Shown here one piece after another: positions 60,854 to 64,000 of a DNA stretch of 64,000 nt (positions are counted from its first letter, which is position 1; each line of letters begins with the position of its first letter). The notes under the pieces are model-generated. The model was not told where the DNA came from. It worked only from the letters and a program-made list of their open reading frames with translations, and ran no database searches. Source of the stretch: Bacteroidaceae bacterium (GTDB lineage Bacteria; Bacteroidota; Bacteroidia; Bacteroidales; Bacteroidaceae). Location of the stretch: assembly GCA_017619585.1 (NCBI GenBank), contig JAFZSA010000044.1, positions 31,952 through 95,951 on the forward strand, given 5' to 3'. A program made the translations under genes and the position numbers.

Positions 60854-63445
60854 CTACTTAAATCCATATTTTTGCTCTCGCTTTTCAAATGCGTCTCGAC
60901 CACCTTCTAGAATATCACAAACATGTTCACGGATTCCCTGTGAATATAACACAGATGGTTCTTCAAGGTTTCTTGATTTCGTGAACTCTAAAGCACCATT
61001 AACATATTGAAACCGCAAACCATCTCTATTATGACTATCAGACCCTTCTTGGTTAGCGACAATAACGTTTTCTGCATCCGCACTTACTACTACATTTGAG
61101 TTGTGAGTGACAAGAATTATCTGTCGTTCTCTCTTTTTCTTTTTTATATATGTCACCAATTCATTGTAGATAGCTCTGTTATCGAGACTATCTTCTGGTT
61201 GATCTATTAGAATTGGGCAAGTTTTTTCGCTGAAGTCCAATAATAATTTCAGAATAACAAATGCCTGTTTCCCTTCGGACATCTGCTTAAACGAATCACC
61301 TTGATAAAAAAGCTCATATCCCAAACTGTACCAACTCTTTGCAAAGAACTCTGTAGCAACATTTAACGCTTCATATCCATTCTTTAGTTGTAATTCACCA
61401 AGTAACAATTTTTTTAGCAAATCCTTGGCATATGTAGTGTTATCACTATCATAGTTGCGTACTATTGCGGCAAGGTATTCTTGACGTTCAGAACCTCTAA
61501 GATTTAGTCTATCTTCCAAGAAACTCTGAAGATTATCACGATGATGTTTCAGGTTAACAGTTATAGTCAACCCATCATAACTAATATTTAGCTGGTTCTT
61601 GACATCTTCCGCTATGCTTTTAATAGAACAATGTTGCTTAACTATTTCTACAAATAACTTGTTGGACTCGTCTTTGATTTTAGAAACAACAGACTGCAAT
61701 TGGTCTATTTGAGAGAGCTTCTTTTCTTCCGCAATAATTCTGTCATTAATATCCTTTAGTTCTTTATTTCCTTCTATGTTTTTAACACCATTAACGAAAG
61801 ATTCCGACTCTTTTATTATACGGCATTGTTCTATAAGCTCATTTTTAGCGCGAATTGTATCTTCTTGGTATTTTCTTACTAATGCAGTAAACTCCTGCTC
61901 TGTTCTTAACTTTATATTTTTAAATTCGCGTAATAAATCATATTGATTGAGCCTAAATGAAAGTTTATCCATTTGCCAGCGCTCTTCAAACGTGCTATCG
62001 AAAGGGGTTACGATTAATAATTTCTCAAAAATTTTCAGATCCTTATCTGCATTTTCAACTTCAATTTTCAGTTCATTGAGTTTTTTCAAGCTAGCATCAA
62101 ATAATGCTTGTTGTTCTGGAGTTATTTTACTTGCTTTTTGAAGTTCTTGCACCTTATCCTTCAGTATGTTTATTTGTTGTACAACACCGTCCCTTTTTCC
62201 TAAAGCCATTAGTTCTTTTTTCCTTTCGCCAAGTTCCTTCGACAACTGAAAAAGAGAGAACATACGTTCGGTAATACTTTTAGAAGCGTTATTGATATGA
62301 TTATAATATCTGCTAAGCATACCTGATGTGTCTTTGTTGCGAATGATGTTTTCAACAAGTTCACTCGTTTTACTCGCATCGGAAGCAATATCATGCATAT
62401 AGTTTTGTTTGAAAAACTCTATTTCACGGCCTATTTGGTCAGTACCATCCTTCCATTGCACTGAGACTCCACTGATATGCTTCATTACAAAATCATCACT
62501 GTCAATACTCCGACTTCCATGAACAGCTGCTATCGCTTTAAGCAAGGTTGATTTTCCTGTAGATCGGCCCCCAATAAGGGTATTGAGGTTCGGATTCAAA
62601 AGAATTGTGCCTTTCCAAAAACCATCTTCATCTAAAGTAACACGTTCAATCACTTGATAAATGTTTTTATCATCTGGCATCGTGGTTTGAATACGAACTC
62701 GTTCATCAGGCTCATATATCACCTGCTTCAAGCCCTCAAAGGTTGGATTTGCTTTAATCCACATTCTTTCTTTTACCTGATAATCTCGAATGTTGTGATT
62801 ATCAGAGCACATAATAATAGGTAATGAGAATTTGATATCAGGGAAAACATATTTTCTATAGCCATCCGCATCTTCTGGCTTACCTACATCTAACAGAGGA
62901 TGAAAGCGAGATAATAGGTCTTGCTTTAGTTCTTGCTTAACAAGCAAGTGATTCTTTATACTTTCTAGGCTATTGGATTTGTTTCCTGCATGTACAGTAA
63001 CAATACCTCCTAATTCTATAATAAGATTACATGTTTTGACAAACTCACAACAAACACGTTCATAACCTCCTTTCTTTTCAATGTCTGCTTTTGTAAGATT
63101 ACATTGACCCTGTATTTTCGTCCATATGCTTTCGAGGTCAGCATTGTCTGGGAAAATACCAATGAAATGAACAGACTCAGAACCACCAAGTTCGGAACAA
63201 AACTCTATTCCAGGCAGTACATGAAGACCTTTGGGCATTCCAAGATTTCTCAACTCAGTTATCCTCTGAACATCAATTATATCATGATCCGTAACAGCTA
63301 CGACAGAAACGCCATTACTAACAAGTTCGTTAACAATTTCTTCATTGGTAACAGATTTGTCTTTATAATCATACGAAGCTGGAGTGTGGAAATGCAAATC
63401 CCATATTCTCCATTCTGAACCTCTATTCATATTTAAAATACTCAT
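60854..63445 (-). CDS. TrlF-type PHP-domain / SMC-like ATPase fusion
   Basis: This 863-residue protein has an N-terminal PHP phosphoesterase domain (about 1-250): DLHFHTPASYDY, VSVVAVTDHDIID, GIEFCSE, VTVHAGNKS and CSDNHN supply the metal-binding His and Asp residues. An ATPase follows, with Walker A in LIGGRSTGKSTLLKAIAAVHG (about 300). The coiled-coil-rich middle spans about 390-640. Signature-like QMSEGKQAFVILKLLLDF, Walker B CPILIDQPEDSLDNRAIYNEL and H-loop QIILVTHNSNVVVSADA lie in the last 170 residues. This is the TrlF-family layout, suggesting ATP-gated cleavage of a phosphate ester such as nucleic acid. The cellular role is not established; a defence role is inferred. The start could be 63445 or 63430. 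No promoter is seen, so it is probably co-transcribed with the gene at 63487. Confidence 0.85.
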   Translation of the reverse strand: MSILNMNRGSEWRIWDLHFHTPASYDYKDKSVTNEEIVNELVSNGVSVVAVTDHDIIDVQRITELRNLGMPKGLHVLPGIEFCSELGGSESVHFIGIFPDNADLESIWTKIQGQCNLTKADIEKKGGYERVCCEFVKTCNLIIELGGIVTVHAGNKSNSLESIKNHLLVKQELKQDLLSRFHPLLDVGKPEDADGYRKYVFPDIKFSLPIIMCSDNHNIRDYQVKERMWIKANPTFEGLKQVIYEPDERVRIQTTMPDDKNIYQVIERVTLDEDGFWKGTILLNPNLNTLIGGRSTGKSTLLKAIAAVHGSRSIDSDDFVMKHISGVSVQWKDGTDQIGREIEFFKQNYMHDIASDASKTSELVENIIRNKDTSGMLSRYYNHINNASKSITERMFSLFQLSKELGERKKELMALGKRDGVVQQINILKDKVQELQKASKITPEQQALFDASLKKLNELKIEVENADKDLKIFEKLLIVTPFDSTFEERWQMDKLSFRLNQYDLLREFKNIKLRTEQEFTALVRKYQEDTIRAKNELIEQCRIIKESESFVNGVKNIEGNKELKDINDRIIAEEKKLSQIDQLQSVVSKIKDESNKLFVEIVKQHCSIKSIAEDVKNQLNISYDGLTITVNLKHHRDNLQSFLEDRLNLRGSERQEYLAAIVRNYDSDNTTYAKDLLKKLLLGELQLKNGYEALNVATEFFAKSWYSLGYELFYQGDSFKQMSEGKQAFVILKLLLDFSEKTCPILIDQPEDSLDNRAIYNELVTYIKKKKRERQIILVTHNSNVVVSADAENVIVANQEGSDSHNRDGLRFQYVNGALEFTKSRNLEEPSVLYSQGIREHVCDILEGGRDAFEKREQKYGFK

Positions 63446-63486
63446 GTATGTCTGTAATACTTCTTGTGAGAGTTTTCGAGCTAATA

Positions 63487-64000
63487 CTATTGATAAATAG
63501 TCCACTTCCCGTCATTGTCTTTGCCTTCATGTTTCAGAACACCTTTCTTCTGCATTGTAGAGAGGTCGCGCTCGATGGTACGTTGGCTCACCGACAAAGT
63601 CTCCGACATTTGTCGGCCGGTGATTGTCGGAGACTCTTTTATGAGATTCAGTATTTTCTGCTGACGCTCAGTGAGTTTCATCTCCGACACGTCTCCGTCA
63701 TGGTCTCCGACATTCGAGGTGTCGGAAGAGGCAAAGATGATTGTCTGGAATTGGGCTGGAGTAGATTTGAACACAGGCTTCAATTCGTCCCTGTACCCAT
63801 CCAACGCCTTTGTTTCGTTGCAGATGCGTGTGAGTCCGCTGCCTCGCTTTTCCATATAATCAAGTTGAGCCATCACATTCGCAAGGATAGGATTGCGTCT
63901 TTCGGAAGAAACGTCTGCGATGTCTAAGTCCTGTATCAACATGCCATTGTACATTCCTCCAGGGGATGTAACGGTGAGTCGGTCATCGTAGATGTCAAGA
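63487..64000 (-). CDS. AlbA_2/Schlafen-type ATP-binding transcriptional regulator, 5' part outside the window
   Basis: The frame is open to the window edge: residues encoded at 63955-64000 (LDIYDDRLTVTSPGG) continue into MYNGMLIQDLDI. This is the HATPase_c_4-type segment found after an AlbA_2 domain, ending in the family's ANVMAQLDYMEKRGSGLTRI. The C-terminal part (about the last 60 residues) is a winged helix: ERQQKILNLIKESPTITGRQMSETLSVSQRTIERDLSTMQKKGVL. Such proteins often regulate neighbouring genes in accessory or defence loci. About 170 residues are visible. Its stop lies 41 bp before the TrlF-type start on the same strand, so the two are very likely one operon. Confidence 0.82.
   Translation of the reverse strand, partial: LDIYDDRLTVTSPGGMYNGMLIQDLDIADVSSERRNPILANVMAQLDYMEKRGSGLTRICNETKALDGYRDELKPVFKSTPAQFQTIIFASSDTSNVGDHDGDVSEMKLTERQQKILNLIKESPTITGRQMSETLSVSQRTIERDLSTMQKKGVLKHEGKDNDGKWTIYQ

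Overview
The window is a piece of a Bacteroidales chromosome, most likely from Prevotella or a close relative. The grounds are SusC/SusD outer-membrane pairs, secreted C10 (streptopain-type) proteases, BspA-like leucine-rich repeats, BACON domains, Prevotella-style C-terminal secretion tails, a SecA of about 1120 residues, and many Bacteroidetes-type promoters (TAnnTTTG at -7, sometimes TTTG at -33). No rRNA gene, complete tRNA gene, CRISPR array or transposase gene is visible. The genus call is an inference from protein character, not from a marker gene.

Layout. 1-10.3 kb is a nutrient-acquisition region: the end of one Sus-like locus (SusD-like protein plus a surface lipoprotein, + strand), then an oppositely oriented SusC-SusD-lipoprotein operon followed by a C10 protease behind an intra-operon hairpin. 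10.3-11.1 kb is non-coding and holds a 22-bp tandem repeat and a candidate small RNA or leader with its own promoter and terminator. 11-25 kb is housekeeping: a DUF4923 protein, an acidic protein with secA, a degenerate alkaline-phosphatase-like protein with an Lnb/DUF4105 membrane protein, then coaX, an outer-membrane barrel protein, lptC, a CNNM/CorC protein and a PpiD-like foldase. 25-32 kb is the branched-chain amino-acid operon ilvD-ilvB-ilvN-thioesterase-ilvC. 32-57 kb mixes carbohydrate enzymes (GH110-like, GH16, GHL10), aroC, an ECF sigma factor with a membrane partner, purN, a second C10 protease, lysS-gpsA-pgi, an asparaginase, uvrA, and the threonine-degradation pair kbl-tdh.

57-64 kb looks accessory. 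It is more AT-rich and has long gaps, a BACON lipoprotein, and a 5'-truncated BspA-type gene whose homology stops abruptly near 60300. Beyond that lie a tRNA-like inverted structure and a PHP-ATPase fusion of the TrlF type encoded behind a Schlafen/AlbA_2-type regulator that runs off the window end. This pair is the best candidate for a defence-related module.

Three layers of non-coding structure recur. (1) A GC-rich element, six copies: four abut stop codons in one fixed orientation, and two of those are paired with an inverted copy inside the first codons of the next gene (SusD/lipoprotein and ilvD/ilvB junctions). (2) Arrays of 7-bp units, different in sequence at each site, often starting at a stop codon. 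(3) Tandem repeats with a 22-bp period at three unrelated intergenic sites. I consider the paired GC-rich element at operon junctions the most unusual signal in the window.
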